From contig CANQGF010000010.1 in the NCBI GenBank assembly GCA_947601485.1, positions 1 to 32,620 on the forward strand: a stretch of DNA of 32,620 nt. The letters are read 5' to 3'. A program made the translations under genes and the position numbers. The notes beneath the pieces are model-generated. The model did not search any database and had not been told where the DNA came from. It saw nothing but the letters and a program-made list of their open reading frames with translations. This stretch comes from an uncultured Bacilli bacterium (GTDB taxonomy: Bacteria; Bacillota_I; Bacilli_A; RF39; UBA660). Numbering within the stretch: position 1 is the stretch's first letter; every line of letters begins with the position of its first letter. This document shows, one piece after another, positions 9,052 through 17,979 of the stretch.

Positions 9052-9462
9052 TTATTTACGTAATTTTTTAAAAAAATTATCCACTAAATTTTGATAAGGC
9101 TTCAAAATATTATCACAATCATTTGTACGTATATATTTATCACTTTTTTCAACATTAAAAGCATCTAATAAATAATATATTTTTTTGATTCTAGCTTCAT
9201 TAATTATTGTTTGACACATCTGACATGGCATTAATGTAACATACATAACTGCATGATCTAATCGCCAATCCCTAATTTTTTTTTCGGCTTTAATTATTGC
9301 GTTAATTTCGGCATGTCCTAATACATTTGCTTTTTTTTGTCTATTATTGTGAGCTTTGGCAACAATTTTATTATCTATTACAACAACAGCTCCCACAGGA
9401 ATTTCATTTTTGCGATATGCTTTCAACGCCTCTTTATATGCAGTTTCCATGTAATTTTTCAT
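9052..9462 (-). CDS. tadA: tRNA-specific adenosine-34 deaminase
   Basis: TadA converts adenosine to inosine at the wobble position of tRNA-Arg(ACG). The 136-aa protein has the zinc-coordinating and catalytic HAEIN (about residues 51-55) and PCQMC (about 81-85) motifs of the CDA fold, and the IPVGAVVV strand near the N-terminus. It is somewhat shorter than the common 150-165 aa because of short termini. It has its own promoter between the SRP RNA terminator and its ATG, with GAGGTT as the ribosome-binding site. SRP RNA next to tadA and dnaX is a conserved Bacilli arrangement. Confidence 0.94.
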   Translation of the reverse strand: MKNYMETAYKEALKAYRKNEIPVGAVVVIDNKIVAKAHNNRQKKANVLGHAEINAIIKAEKKIRDWRLDHAVMYVTLMPCQMCQTIINEARIKKIYYLLDAFNVEKSDKYIRTNDCDNILKPYQNLVDNFFKKLRK

Positions 9463-9479
9463 AAATAACCTCGATCGTT

Positions 9480-9508
9480 ATTATATATTAACAAAAGTTT
9501 AAGTTCAA
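9480..9508 (-). promoter_or_regulatory. Promoter of tadA and the downstream operon
   Basis: On the minus strand TTGAAC (9503-9508) and TATAAT (9480-9485) are separated by 17 bases, close to the housekeeping sigma-factor consensus. It lies between the SRP RNA terminator and the tadA ATG, so it can drive tadA and, by read-through, dnaX to mfd. Confidence 0.7.
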
Positions 9509-9541
9509 ATTTAGTAAACATCTTTTTATACATAAAAAAAA

Positions 9542-9612
9542 GCACACACAAATAGGGATCGATGTGGCTGCTGTCTTCCAACTCTGACCAGGTTACGATA
9601 TATTTGTTGTGC
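9542..9612 (-). ncRNA. ffs: Signal recognition particle RNA, short (4.5S-type)
   Basis: The minus strand carries the Ffh-binding domain: the apical core GGTCAG, a GGAA tetraloop, and CAGCAGCC pairing back. The ends pair with each other (GCACAACAAATA with TATTTGTGTGTGC), giving a single hairpin of about 71 nt without the Alu domain that Bacillus SRP RNA has. A run of eight Ts (9534-9541 on the opposite strand as As) follows as terminator. An extended -10 promoter lies just upstream. The RNA scaffolds Ffh for co-translational membrane targeting. Exact ends are estimated from the pairing. Confidence 0.9.
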
Positions 9613-9618
9613 AAATTG

Positions 9619-9647
9619 ATTATATCAAATTATTTTATTTTCAACAA
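9619..9647 (-). promoter_or_regulatory. Promoter of the SRP RNA gene
   Basis: On the minus strand TTGTTG (9642-9647) and TATAAT (9619-9624) are 17 bases apart. A TG dinucleotide one base before the -10 box makes it an extended -10. The predicted start lies about 7 bases downstream, at the first paired base of the RNA. It sits at the tadA-side edge of the parS interval. Confidence 0.75.
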
Positions 9648-9659
9648 CTTATTTTATAT

Positions 9660-9707
9660 TATTATGTAAACCAATTATTTCCCGGGAAATAATTGGTTTA
9701 CATAATA
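9660..9707. promoter_or_regulatory. Noc-binding site in a 48-bp perfect palindrome (left copy)
   Basis: The core ATTTCCCGGGAAAT (9677-9690) equals the Bacillus Noc-binding sequence as I recall it. The symmetry extends without a mismatch to 24 bp on each side, with arms that include TGTAAACCAATT and AATTGGTTTACA. The same 48 bases recur at 10627-10674. The length of the arms goes far beyond what Noc needs, so they may form a cruciform or bind a second factor. No T-run follows on the SRP side, so it does not look like an ordinary terminator. Confidence 0.85.
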
Positions 9708-9754
9708 TTTTTACAAAATTTTAAAAATTCGCATTATTTTTGTGATTTTATATA

Positions 9755-9770
9755 TGTTTCACGTGAAACA
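9755..9770. promoter_or_regulatory. parS site 1
   Basis: A perfect ParB-binding palindrome TGTTTCACGTGAAACA. The dyad symmetry extends to 32 bp (9747-9778) through TA-rich flanks that are unlike those of the other copies. Confidence 0.95.
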
Positions 9771-9891
9771 TATATAAATAAATTAAAATGTTTTTAAATG
9801 ATATAAAAAAACAAATTTTACTTTTTTTAAAAAATAAATATAAATTAATTTTTCTAATAAGTTTATAAATTAACTGTTTTTGATCGTACAA

Positions 9892-9907
9892 TGTTTCACG
9901 TGAAACA
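9892..9907. promoter_or_regulatory. parS site 2
   Basis: A perfect TGTTTCACGTGAAACA, centred 137 bp from site 1. The symmetry extends to 26 bp (9887-9912), with TACAA and TTGTA flanks. Confidence 0.95.
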
Positions 9908-10027
9908 TTGTAGTAATTTTTTACTTAAATACAATTATAAAAGGCTCAAATATTTATTTATAATGATAATTTATAAGCCAAATTAAAATATAATTTTATA
10001 TAGATAAATAATTTGAAATTTATCTTA

Positions 10028-10043
10028 TGTTTCACGTGAAACA
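10028..10043. promoter_or_regulatory. parS site 3
   Basis: A perfect TGTTTCACGTGAAACA, centred 136 bp from site 2. The symmetry extends to 24 bp (10024-10047), with CTTA and TAAG flanks. Confidence 0.95.
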
Positions 10044-10329
10044 TAAGGCTTTATTATTTAAATTGATATACAATATTAAATTTAATTTAAAAAATTTAAA
10101 TCAGTAATTATAACTAGTTAATATCATTTAAAATAAATAGCTTTATTTGAAAAGATTTGATTTTTATATTTTCTACAAGGTCATAATATATTTGAAACTA
10201 TTAAATAATATGGCTTGTTTTTTTAATTAAGTAATTATTACTTAATTATATTATGTAAAATACTATTGAAAGAGTATGATCACATGTGAAAGCACAGGCC
10301 ATGCACCAAATTAATAATAATTAATATAA

Positions 10330-10345
10330 TGTTTCACGTGAAACA
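10330..10345. promoter_or_regulatory. parS site 4
   Basis: A perfect TGTTTCACGTGAAACA, centred 302 bp from site 3. It has the longest symmetric context: 42 bp (10317-10358) without a mismatch, 13 paired bases beyond the core on each side. Confidence 0.95.
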
Positions 10346-10522
10346 TTATATTAATTATAAAAGTTAATAAAAATGATACAAAAACAAATTATCAATTAAT
10401 TAGTATTTAAAAATATAAAGAAATAATAATAAATATACAGTTTATAATTAATAATTAATAATTTTAAAATAATAAATTTATACTAAATAAAATATAATAA
10501 TTGTAATTCTAAAGATAGAGAA

Positions 10523-10538
10523 TGTTTCACGTGAAACA
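10523..10538. promoter_or_regulatory. parS site 5
   Basis: A perfect TGTTTCACGTGAAACA, centred 193 bp from site 4. Only one further base on each side is symmetric (10522-10539). Confidence 0.95.
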
Positions 10539-10626
10539 TAGAAATTATAATTAATTAAAATATTAAATTATAGATATTTAATCAAAATATATAAAAATAC
10601 AACAAAATATTAAGATTTGGTAAATA

Positions 10627-10674
10627 TATTATGTAAACCAATTATTTCCCGGGAAATAATTGGTTTACATAATA
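10627..10674. promoter_or_regulatory. Noc-binding site in a 48-bp perfect palindrome (right copy)
   Basis: It is identical over 48 bp to the copy at 9660-9707, with core ATTTCCCGGGAAAT at 10644-10657. Here the symmetry runs two bases further on each side (10625-10676). It lies just beyond the gyrA terminator, at the other edge of the parS cluster. Confidence 0.85.
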
Positions 10675-10708
10675 TAAAAAGGCACTAACTTTTTAATTAT
10701 TAGTACCT
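10674..10708 (-). terminator. Rho-independent terminator of recF-gyrB-gyrA
   Basis: On the minus strand GGTACTAA and TTAGTGCC form an 8-bp stem (one U-G wobble) followed by TTTTTAT. The left arm includes the last codons and stop of gyrA, so the terminator overlaps the gene end. It keeps gyrase transcription from entering the parS interval. Confidence 0.75.
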
Positions 10709-13176
10709 TCGTTATTTTGATGATCTTCAACATTATTTTCATTTTCAGAAGAATCATCTATAATTTTTTTAACAGCGGAAACAGTTGCAACAAACTGATT
10801 TTCTCTTAATGAAATAAGTCTTAATCCTTGAGTAACACGTCCAAGTAAGCTAATTTGTTGAACAGGTAGTTTAATAGTTATACCGGCATTAGTCATAATA
10901 ATAACATCGTTATCTTCTTCAACTACTTTAGCTGCAACTAAATTACCATTCTTTTCAGTAACATTTAAAGCTAAAACACCTTTGCTTCCACGTTTTGTTT
11001 GTCTAAATTCACAAACATTTGTTCTTTTTCCGTAACCTTTTTGAGTTACAAGTAAGATTGTAGAATTTTCATCAACTACTTCAAAACAAATACATTTTCC
11101 ACCATCAAGATTAATACCTTTAACACCAGCAGCAGTACGGCCCATTGGTCTAATCTCATTTTCATTAAATTTAACCATTTTTCCATTATCACTACCAAGT
11201 AGTATAATGTTATCTCCATTGGTTTTCTTAACATCAATTAATTCATCATTTTCAGACAACGTAATGCATATTTTACCAGTAGCTCTTATATTATCAAATT
11301 CTGATATTTTTGTCTTTTTAACAATACCTTTTTTAGTGGCAAATACTAAATATTTATTATTTTCTTCTTTTTCTATTTTCAATATAGAATTAATTGTTTC
11401 ATCTTTTTCTATTTGTAATAGATTTATAATTGGTAAACCTTTTGATTGACGGCTAAATTCTGGTATTTCGTATCCTTTTAATCGATATGTTTTGCCTTTA
11501 TTACTAAAGAACATAATATAATCATGGGTAGATAAATTAATTAAATGTTCAACATAATCTTCATCATTTGTAGTTAATCCTTTAATTCCAACACCACCAC
11601 GATTTTGTACTTTAAATGTATCATTTGCTGTTCTTTTAATATATCCTTTATTAGTTAACACAATCATAGCGTCTTCTTCTGGAATCAATGATTCATCTTC
11701 AATATATTCAATCGCTGTCATATCAATTTTTGTACGACGATCATCAGCATATTTGTCTTTAATTTCTAATAATTCATTCTTAATTATTTCTAATATCTTT
11801 TCTCTAGATGCCAATATACTTCTTAATTCATCTATTTTAATTAATAAATCATGTAATTCTTCTTCGATTTTAGCTCTTTCTAGACCCGTTAAACGACGTA
11901 ATTTTAATTCAAGTATTGCGTCAGCTTGAACATCTGATAAGCCATATTTTGCTATTAAAGTTTCCTTAGCAATAACATCAGTTTCGGAATCTCTAATTAT
12001 TTTAATAAAATCATCAAGATTATCAAGAGCTATTTTATAACCTTCCAATATATGAATTCTTTTTTCAGCTTTATCTAGATCAAATTGAGTCCTTCTTATG
12101 ATAACTTCTTCTTGGAAATTGATATATTTACTTATTATATCTTTTAATCCTAAAGTACGAGGAACTTTATTATCAATCATTAAGAAAATAATACCATAAG
12201 TTGTTTGAAATTGTGTATGTTTAAATAAATTATTTAAAACCACTTGAGGATTAGCATCTTTCTTTAATGTAATGGTAATTTTTACTCCATCTTTTAAGTC
12301 TGTGTGATAATCAGCTATACCATCAATTATTTTATTATGAACAAGTTCAGCAACTTTATTTTTTAAATCTGATACATTAACGCCATAAGGCACTTCATCA
12401 ACAATAATATAATGCTTTCCATCTTTTTCTTCAATCGTTGCTTTACTACGTATAGTTATTGTTCCACGGCCCGTTTCATAGGCTTTTTTAATACCACTAT
12501 TACCTAAAATTATACCACCAGTTGGAAAATCTGGACCTTTAATATATTGCATTAATCCTAAAGTATCAATATCTGGATTATCAATATAAGCTACACAGCC
12601 ATCAATAACTTCTCCTAAATTATGAGGTGGAATATTAGTGGCCATACCAACAGCAATTCCCATTGTTCCATTAACTAAAATATTAGGAAATCTTGAAGGT
12701 AATACTTCTGGTTCTTTTTCTGATTCATCAAAATTAGGAACAAAATTAACCGTTTCTTTATTAATATCTCTTAATAATTCTAAAGATAATTTATCGAGTC
12801 TTGCTTCCGTATAACGGTAAGCTGCAGCACCAGCACCAGCAATATTACCAAAGTTACCATGTCCATCTACTAATGGATTACGATAACTAAAGTCTTGAGC
12901 CATTCTAACCATAGCTTCATAGATACTTGAATCACCATGAGGATGGTATTTACCCATAACTTCACCAACTATTTTAGCTGATTTTTTATGTGGTTTATCT
13001 GGAGTATAACCTGATTCATACATAGACCATAAAATACGACGATGAACTGGTTTTAAGCCATCTCTTAAATCAGGAACTGCTCTTGAAACAATAACACTAA
13101 CTGAATAATCAATAAATGACTTTTTTATTTCTGTTACAATATTATTTTCTTGCAATTTATCTTTTTCGTGATTCAT
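10693..13176 (-). CDS. gyrA: DNA gyrase subunit A
   Basis: GyrA cuts and rejoins DNA in the A2B2 gyrase that introduces negative supercoils. The 827-aa protein is of normal length. The breakage-reunion domain shows the quinolone-region [12 protein letters not shown] (Ser near 83, Glu near 87, the usual sensitive residues) and the active-site Tyr in [11 protein letters not shown] (near residue 121). The C-terminal beta-pinwheel carries a GyrA box that reads QNRGGVG rather than QRRGGxG, a small deviation in a motif needed for DNA wrapping. The tail is acidic and Asn-rich. The ATG follows AGGAGG; the gap to gyrB is 9 bp. Confidence 0.97.
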   Translation of the reverse strand: MNHEKDKLQENNIVTEIKKSFIDYSVSVIVSRAVPDLRDGLKPVHRRILWSMYESGYTPDKPHKKSAKIVGEVMGKYHPHGDSSIYEAMVRMAQDFSYRNPLVDGHGNFGNIAGAGAAAYRYTEARLDKLSLELLRDINKETVNFVPNFDESEKEPEVLPSRFPNILVNGTMGIAVGMATNIPPHNLGEVIDGCVAYIDNPDIDTLGLMQYIKGPDFPTGGIILGNSGIKKAYETGRGTITIRSKATIEEKDGKHYIIVDEVPYGVNVSDLKNKVAELVHNKIIDGIADYHTDLKDGVKITITLKKDANPQVVLNNLFKHTQFQTTYGIIFLMIDNKVPRTLGLKDIISKYINFQEEVIIRRTQFDLDKAEKRIHILEGYKIALDNLDDFIKIIRDSETDVIAKETLIAKYGLSDVQADAILELKLRRLTGLERAKIEEELHDLLIKIDELRSILASREKILEIIKNELLEIKDKYADDRRTKIDMTAIEYIEDESLIPEEDAMIVLTNKGYIKRTANDTFKVQNRGGVGIKGLTTNDEDYVEHLINLSTHDYIMFFSNKGKTYRLKGYEIPEFSRQSKGLPIINLLQIEKDETINSILKIEKEENNKYLVFATKKGIVKKTKISEFDNIRATGKICITLSENDELIDVKKTNGDNIILLGSDNGKMVKFNENEIRPMGRTAAGVKGINLDGGKCICFEVVDENSTILLVTQKGYGKRTNVCEFRQTKRGSKGVLALNVTEKNGNLVAAKVVEEDNDVIIMTNAGITIKLPVQQISLLGRVTQGLRLISLRENQFVATVSAVKKIIDDSSENENNVEDHQNNEGTNN

Positions 13177-13185
13177 AAAAACCTC

Positions 13186-15114
13186 CTAAATATCCAAGTT
13201 TTGAACGTATTCAGCATTTTCTTCAATGAATTTTCTTCTTGGCTCTACTTCTTCACCCATAAGCATTGAAAATGCTTCATCAGCGGCGATGGCATCATCA
13301 ACAGTTATTCTTCTTAATATTCTCGTATGAATATCCATAGTTGTTTCATTTAACTCATCAGGGTCCATTTCACCAAGACCTTTCATCCGGGCAATTTCAT
13401 ATTTAGTATTTGGATTAAGACTTGCTAAATAACTATCTCTTTCATCTTCATCCAATACATATTTTCTTACCTTACCATGTGTAATTCTAAATAAAGGCGG
13501 TTGAGCAGCATAAACATGTCCTGCTTCAACGATAGGTCTAAAGAAACGATAGAAAAGAGTTAAAAGTAATACTCTAATATGTGATCCATCAACATCGGCA
13601 TCGGTCATGATAATTATTTTATCATATCGAAGTTTACTTAAATCAAAGGCATCACCAATACCAGTACCAAAGGCTGTTATAATACTTCTTATTTCTTCAT
13701 TAGATAAGGCTTTATCAAGACGAGCTTTTTCAACATTTAATATCTTACCACGAAGCGGTAAAATAGCTTGAGTCATGGAATCTCTTCCTTTAACAGCTGA
13801 TCCACCAGCACTATCTCCTTCGACAATAAATATTTCACAAATAGATGGATCTTTTTCTTTACAATCTTCTAATTTTCCCCCGAAGTTACTAACTATATCT
13901 AAATCACCTTTACGACGGGATAATTCTCGTGCATTTTTAGCAGCAACTCTTGCTCTGGCGGCAGTCATACATTTATCAATAATTATTTTGGCTTCATTAG
14001 GATTTTCCATTAAAAATCTTTCAAAACCTTCAGAAAAAACATTATCTGCTAGTCTACGTACTTCTGAATTACCAAGTCTTCCTTTAGTTTGACCTTCAAA
14101 TTGAGGATTAGGATGCTTACAGGAAATAATCATCGTAAGTCCTTCTTTAACATCATCTCCGGTTAAAGATTCATCTTTTTCTTTTAAAATTCCAGCTTTT
14201 TTAGCATAATTATTAATAACTCTTGTTAAAGCTCTTCTAACACCTTCTTCATGAGTACCACCATCATGAGTGTTAATATTATTAACAAATGAGTAGATAC
14301 TATCAGAATATCCTGAATTATATTGCATTGCAACTTCAAAGAAAACACCATCTTCTTCACCTTGTAAATGAATTATTTCCTCATGAATTGGCGTTTTAGA
14401 GGTATTTAAGAATTTAACATATTCTGAAATACCGCCTTCATATAAGAATTTTTCCCCAGTAGTATCTTCACCATCACGATCATCTCTAATCGTTAAAGCT
14501 AAACCTCTATTTAAAAAGGCTAATTCTCTAATTCTTACTTTTAAAGTTTCATAATCAAAAATATCAGTATCAAAAATATCTGGATCAGGTTTAAAAGAAA
14601 CGGTTGTCCCTGTTCTTTCTTTTTCACATTCCCCAATCATCGTTAATTTTTGAACAGTTTTTCCACCATTTTCAAATTTAGCTTCATAAATTTTACCATC
14701 TTTATAAACAGTTACAGTTACCCATTTAGATAAGGCATTAACAACAGATGCTCCAACACCATGTAAGCCTCCACTAACTTTGTAACCACCACCACCAAAT
14801 TTACCACCAGCATGTAAAACAGTATAAACAGTTTCAACCGTTGAAATACCTGTTTTAGGATGAATACCAACTGGAATACCACGACCATTATCTTTTACAG
14901 TTATGGAATTTCCTTTATTGATAATAACTTCAATATGATTGCAAAAACCAGCTAAAGCTTCATCTATCGCATTATCAACAATTTCCCATACTAAATGATG
15001 AAGACCTTTAACATCAGTTGTTCCAATATACATACCTGGTCTTTTTCTAACAGCTTCAAGTCCCTCTAAAACTTGAATATCACTATCACTATAATGTAAA
15101 TTTTCTTCGTTCAT
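13186..15114 (-). CDS. gyrB: DNA gyrase subunit B
   Basis: GyrB is the ATPase half of gyrase. The 642-aa protein has the GHKL ATPase motifs ([37 protein letters not shown]), the Toprim EGDSAGGSA with DADVDGSHI, and the GyrB C-terminus with [11 protein letters not shown], which marks gyrase rather than topoisomerase IV by context. I chose the ATG at 15114 over the TTG three bases earlier because GAGGAGGAG sits 5 bases before it. The ATG shares one base with the recF stop (TGATG), a classic coupled junction. Confidence 0.97.
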   Translation of the reverse strand: MNEENLHYSDSDIQVLEGLEAVRKRPGMYIGTTDVKGLHHLVWEIVDNAIDEALAGFCNHIEVIINKGNSITVKDNGRGIPVGIHPKTGISTVETVYTVLHAGGKFGGGGYKVSGGLHGVGASVVNALSKWVTVTVYKDGKIYEAKFENGGKTVQKLTMIGECEKERTGTTVSFKPDPDIFDTDIFDYETLKVRIRELAFLNRGLALTIRDDRDGEDTTGEKFLYEGGISEYVKFLNTSKTPIHEEIIHLQGEEDGVFFEVAMQYNSGYSDSIYSFVNNINTHDGGTHEEGVRRALTRVINNYAKKAGILKEKDESLTGDDVKEGLTMIISCKHPNPQFEGQTKGRLGNSEVRRLADNVFSEGFERFLMENPNEAKIIIDKCMTAARARVAAKNARELSRRKGDLDIVSNFGGKLEDCKEKDPSICEIFIVEGDSAGGSAVKGRDSMTQAILPLRGKILNVEKARLDKALSNEEIRSIITAFGTGIGDAFDLSKLRYDKIIIMTDADVDGSHIRVLLLTLFYRFFRPIVEAGHVYAAQPPLFRITHGKVRKYVLDEDERDSYLASLNPNTKYEIARMKGLGEMDPDELNETTMDIHTRILRRITVDDAIAADEAFSMLMGEEVEPRRKFIEENAEYVQNLDI

Positions 15115-16205
15115 CAAAACTCCTCCTCAACTAAATGATCTTTTACTTTAAAAATAGAAGCATTTTTTAATAAATTTTTATTTAATCTTTCTAATTCTGT
15201 TGTTGTTATAAATGTTTGAATATCACTATTTAAAAGTTCAATAATATTATCTATTTTTTCATTGTCTAAAGCACTAAATAAATCATCTAAAATTAAAATT
15301 GGTAAACTATCTTTAACATCTTTAATTAATTCAATTAAAGATAATTTAAACGCAAATATTGCATTCTTTTGTTGACCATTACTTCCCCATTCCGCAATAT
15401 TCTTTTTATCTAGTAAAAAAGTTATATCATCATGATGAATACCATATAATGTTTTACCCATTGCTATTTCTCTTTTATAATTCTTATTATAAAAATCAAT
15501 TATTTCTTCTTTTGTTTTATTTTTGTAATCAGAATTATATTTAATAATCAAATCTCCAAAGCCAAAGATTTTCTGATATTTTTCCCCAATATAATTATTT
15601 ATTTTAGTAATAAAATTATTTCTTGCTTCATAAATTTTTATCCCATAATTAACTAACTTATCTGTTAAAATATCTAAATATATTTTAGAAGCATTACCAT
15701 TTATATATAACTCTCTTAAATAAAAATTTCTTTGTTTTAATGTTTTATTATAATTATTTAAATAAATGATATAATCTTTTTCTAATTTACTTATTTCAAT
15801 ATTCATCTTTTTTCTACGTAATGCCGGTGATGAAGATAAAATCATTTGTTCATCAGGCTCTAATAAAACAATATTAATTTTTGTTATATAATCACTAACT
15901 TTTGAGATAACAGTGTTATTAATTTTAACTTTTTTACCTTCTTTATTAATAATTACTTCATAATTATTTGTGCTTTTATCTTCGACCTCACCTTCTATTT
16001 TTGTACTTATACACCCATTTTTTATTAACATTTTGTCATCGTTAATCCGAAAAGACTTGGTAATAGATAACGCATAAATAGCCTCGACTAAATTAGTTTT
16101 GCCCTCGCTATTATTACCATAAATAATATTTAAATGATTACTAAATTTTAAATTGACCTTTTCATAATTTCTGAAGTTAACCAATTTTAATGTGTTCAAT
16201 TTCAT
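15114..16205 (-). CDS. recF: DNA replication and repair protein RecF
   Basis: RecF is an SMC-like ATPase that helps RecO/RecR load RecA at gaps. The 363-aa protein has Walker [10 protein letters not shown] (about residues 30-38), the ABC-type signature region around [12 protein letters not shown], and Walker [15 protein letters not shown] (about 298-311). It starts after GAAGG. A promoter just upstream, overlapping the stop of the comK-like gene, suggests that recF-gyrB-gyrA forms its own unit. Its TGA stop overlaps the gyrB start, which also shows that TGA is a stop in this organism. Confidence 0.96.
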   Translation of the reverse strand: MKLNTLKLVNFRNYEKVNLKFSNHLNIIYGNNSEGKTNLVEAIYALSITKSFRINDDKMLIKNGCISTKIEGEVEDKSTNNYEVIINKEGKKVKINNTVISKVSDYITKINIVLLEPDEQMILSSSPALRRKKMNIEISKLEKDYIIYLNNYNKTLKQRNFYLRELYINGNASKIYLDILTDKLVNYGIKIYEARNNFITKINNYIGEKYQKIFGFGDLIIKYNSDYKNKTKEEIIDFYNKNYKREIAMGKTLYGIHHDDITFLLDKKNIAEWGSNGQQKNAIFAFKLSLIELIKDVKDSLPILILDDLFSALDNEKIDNIIELLNSDIQTFITTTELERLNKNLLKNASIFKVKDHLVEEEF

Positions 16206-16270
16206 AATTTGACCTTCTTTGACGTTTTATTTAATAATCATAGTGTCTAAGTACACCTATACACACATTA

Positions 16271-16299
16271 ATTATAACACAAATAAAGGATATTTTAAA
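16271..16299 (-). promoter_or_regulatory. Promoter of recF-gyrB-gyrA
   Basis: On the minus strand TTTAAA (16294-16299) and TATAAT (16271-16276) are 17 bases apart, with TG one base before the -10 box. The -35 overlaps the last codon and stop of the upstream comK-like gene. The leader (about 16230-16260) contains an imperfect inverted repeat (ATAGGTGT and ACACTAT) that could be an operator or hairpin; I cannot say which. Confidence 0.65.
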
Positions 16300-16750
16300 C
16301 AAAATTTGCAGTATTTAACCATTTTAAGTAGTTATTTAATTTAATAATATTAATTAACATTCTTTCAAAGGAATATTTTGATATATTCACATCAAAAACA
16401 TTATTATTTAAACATTTTATTCTTAAATGATTTTTTTCTACTTCCTCATAATCTATTATTTTATTGGCTACAATTAATAAACATTCTTTATCCCTCAAAG
16501 AATTTATTTGCATAAAAATGATATTTTCCGCTACTGAAATTATAATTGGTACTTTATATTGAATTTTTAAGATATTTTTAACACTTTCAATTCTACCAGA
16601 CAAAGTACTTCCATGAAATAAACAATTTGAAGCTAATATTCTTTTAATATTTTTGTTGATAACTATTGAGTTTTCAACATCGTAACAAACAGTTTTATTT
16701 TCTTTTTTAAGTAAAGCAATCGTACTATTTTTAATAATATAACTATTCAT
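16295..16750 (-). CDS. comK: ComK-family competence transcription factor
   Basis: In Bacillus ComK is the master activator of genetic competence and binds paired A/T-rich boxes in the minor groove. This 151-aa protein aligns by eye with Bacillus ComK along most of its length. Here CLFHGSTLSGR corresponds to CRFFGSSYAGR there, IQYKVPIIISVAENIIFMQI to ISHKPPIMVDPSNQIFLFPT, and ISKYSFERMLINI to ISYNSFENQVYRT (Bacillus sequence from memory). The N-terminus and the C-terminal regulatory tail are shorter. A terminator separates it from dnaN; it has its own promoter and a strong GGAGG site. In Bacillus this slot holds the S4-domain gene yaaA. Whether it controls DNA uptake here is inferred. Confidence 0.8.
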   Translation of the reverse strand: MNSYIIKNSTIALLKKENKTVCYDVENSIVINKNIKRILASNCLFHGSTLSGRIESVKNILKIQYKVPIIISVAENIIFMQINSLRDKECLLIVANKIIDYEEVEKNHLRIKCLNNNVFDVNISKYSFERMLINIIKLNNYLKWLNTANFV

Positions 16751-16782
16751 TTTCTTCCTCCTTCTTCAAATTAATGACGTCT

Positions 16783-16791
16783 ACTATAGCA
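16783..16791 (-). promoter_or_regulatory. Extended -10 promoter of the comK-like gene
   Basis: On the minus strand TGCTATAGT is an extended -10 box (TATAGT at 16783-16788, TG one base upstream). A clear -35 at the right distance is missing, which would fit a promoter needing an activator, but that is speculation. Confidence 0.5.
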
Positions 16792-16823
16792 TATAGATTT
16801 TAAAAAATTTGTCGAAGGAAAGT

Positions 16824-16850
16824 AAAAAAGAGCTTTTTTTGCTCTTTTTT
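16824..16850. terminator. Terminator after dnaA-dnaN
   Basis: A perfect 10-bp stem (AAAAAAGAGC at 16824-16833 with GCTCTTTTTT at 16841-16850) has a 7-base loop of Ts. It lies just downstream of the dnaN stop on the minus strand and separates dnaA-dnaN from the comK-like gene. Confidence 0.85.
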
Positions 16851-16857
16851 GATCTTT

Positions 16858-17979
16858 TTAATAAGTTTTTACTGGTAAAATAAGTTCAATTAATGATTCA
16901 TCATCAACAGATTTAATTAATATAGGCTTATCATCACCATTCATTAATAGTAAAATATTATTATCTTTAATAACTTTTAAAGCTTCAAGCATATATCTTG
17001 AACTAAAAGCAATATCTAATCTTTCTTTATTATTACATTCAATCGCAATTTTTTCATCAGTTGTCCCAATTTCGCTAGCACTTGAAGAAATAGTCATTAA
17101 TTTATCATTTACTTCAACTCTAACAATATTTTTCTCTTTACTTTGAGCAAGTAGTGATGCTCGATCAACGGCGTCATTAAATTGTTTTAAATCTAAATTA
17201 ATAATATAAGCAAATTCTGAAGGAATAAAATGATTTGTATCAGGATATTGACCACTTAATAGATTAGTTTGGAATTCAATATTTTTATATTTAAACATAA
17301 TTTTGTTATTAAATACATGAATAATAACATCTTCACCATCAGTAGTTAACATTTTTTCAAGTTCATTTATACTTCTAGCAGGAATAATAATATTAATTGC
17401 GTTAGTAATTATATTATCAAGTTTAATACTCTTTTTAGCAAGACGATAAGAATCAGTTGCAATACATTCTAAACTATCACCAGCTATTTTTAAATTAACT
17501 CCTGTAAATAATAATCTTGCTTCTTGAGTTGATACAGCATAAGATGTTTCATTAATCATTGATTTTAAAAGTTCATCTTTTAAAACAATAGGTTCTTTTG
17601 ATTCATCGATTGCTATATTAGGATAATCATTTAGATCATAGCAATTTAAAACATATTCATTATTATCAGTATAAATATGAATTTTATTATTTTCTTCTAA
17701 TTCAAAATTTATAATATCAGATGGCATTTTTCTAATAATATCTAATATATATTTACTACTAATGATAATACTACCAGTTTTTTCAATCTTTTTAATATTT
17801 TTTTCTTCTATTTTAATACGAATAGAAAGTTCTGAATCACTAGCAAATAAACTTAAACTATCATTACTTAAATCAAATTTAATACCATTTAATATTGGGA
17901 TTGTTGTACGAGTACCAATAGCTCTAGATACATTTGTAAGAGCTTCAAGTAAAATATTTTTATCAATTACAAATTTCAT
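16858..17979 (-). CDS. dnaN: DNA polymerase III beta sliding clamp
   Basis: DnaN forms the ring that tethers polymerase to DNA. The 373-aa length and the three-domain layout are standard. Conserved segments include the N-terminal FVIDKNILLEALTNVSRAI, the central LLFTGVNL and ATDSYRLAKK (about residues 150-175), and the C-terminal ELILPVKTY, matching the LILPVRTY ending seen in Bacilli. GAAGGA precedes the ATG. It follows dnaA by about 150 bp, an interval that carries DnaA-box-like sequences. Confidence 0.97.
   Translation of the reverse strand: MKFVIDKNILLEALTNVSRAIGTRTTIPILNGIKFDLSNDSLSLFASDSELSIRIKIEEKNIKKIEKTGSIIISSKYILDIIRKMPSDIINFELEENNKIHIYTDNNEYVLNCYDLNDYPNIAIDESKEPIVLKDELLKSMINETSYAVSTQEARLLFTGVNLKIAGDSLECIATDSYRLAKKSIKLDNIITNAINIIIPARSINELEKMLTTDGEDVIIHVFNNKIMFKYKNIEFQTNLLSGQYPDTNHFIPSEFAYIINLDLKQFNDAVDRASLLAQSKEKNIVRVEVNDKLMTISSSASEIGTTDEKIAIECNNKERLDIAFSSRYMLEALKVIKDNNILLLMNGDDKPILIKSVDDESLIELILPVKTY

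Larger units (their letters stand above)
9613..10680. other. Gene-free interval with clustered parS and Noc sites
   Basis: About 1.07 kb between gyrA and the SRP RNA holds no credible coding region on either strand. It is extremely AT-rich and carries five perfect parS sites between two identical Noc-core palindromes (centres 9683.5, 9762.5, 9899.5, 10035.5, 10337.5, 10530.5 and 10650.5). Transcription appears to be kept out: gyrA ends in a terminator at one side and the SRP promoter points away at the other. By family knowledge ParB and Noc load at such sites and spread as CTP-dependent clamps. The locus is probably the main chromosomal centromere, which is inference. Confidence 0.85.

Noticed and set aside
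9660-9707. 48-bp palindrome considered as a terminator of the SRP or gyrA transcripts
   Set aside because: It has no loop and no T-run directly after the stem, and the real terminators of both neighbours are visible elsewhere. Noc core and duplication point to protein binding.
10266-10310. GC-richer block ending in CACCA considered as a tRNA fragment
   Set aside because: No T-loop, anticodon arm or acceptor pairing can be drawn on either strand.
13775-14092. 105-codon open frame on the plus strand inside gyrB
   Set aside because: It is a shadow of gyrB, with no ribosome-binding site and composition expected from the complementary strand.
15114-15116. Mycoplasma-type code with TGA as tryptophan
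   Set aside because: TGA ends recF exactly at the gyrB start and ends the transposase at its expected place, and tryptophan is encoded by TGG throughout.
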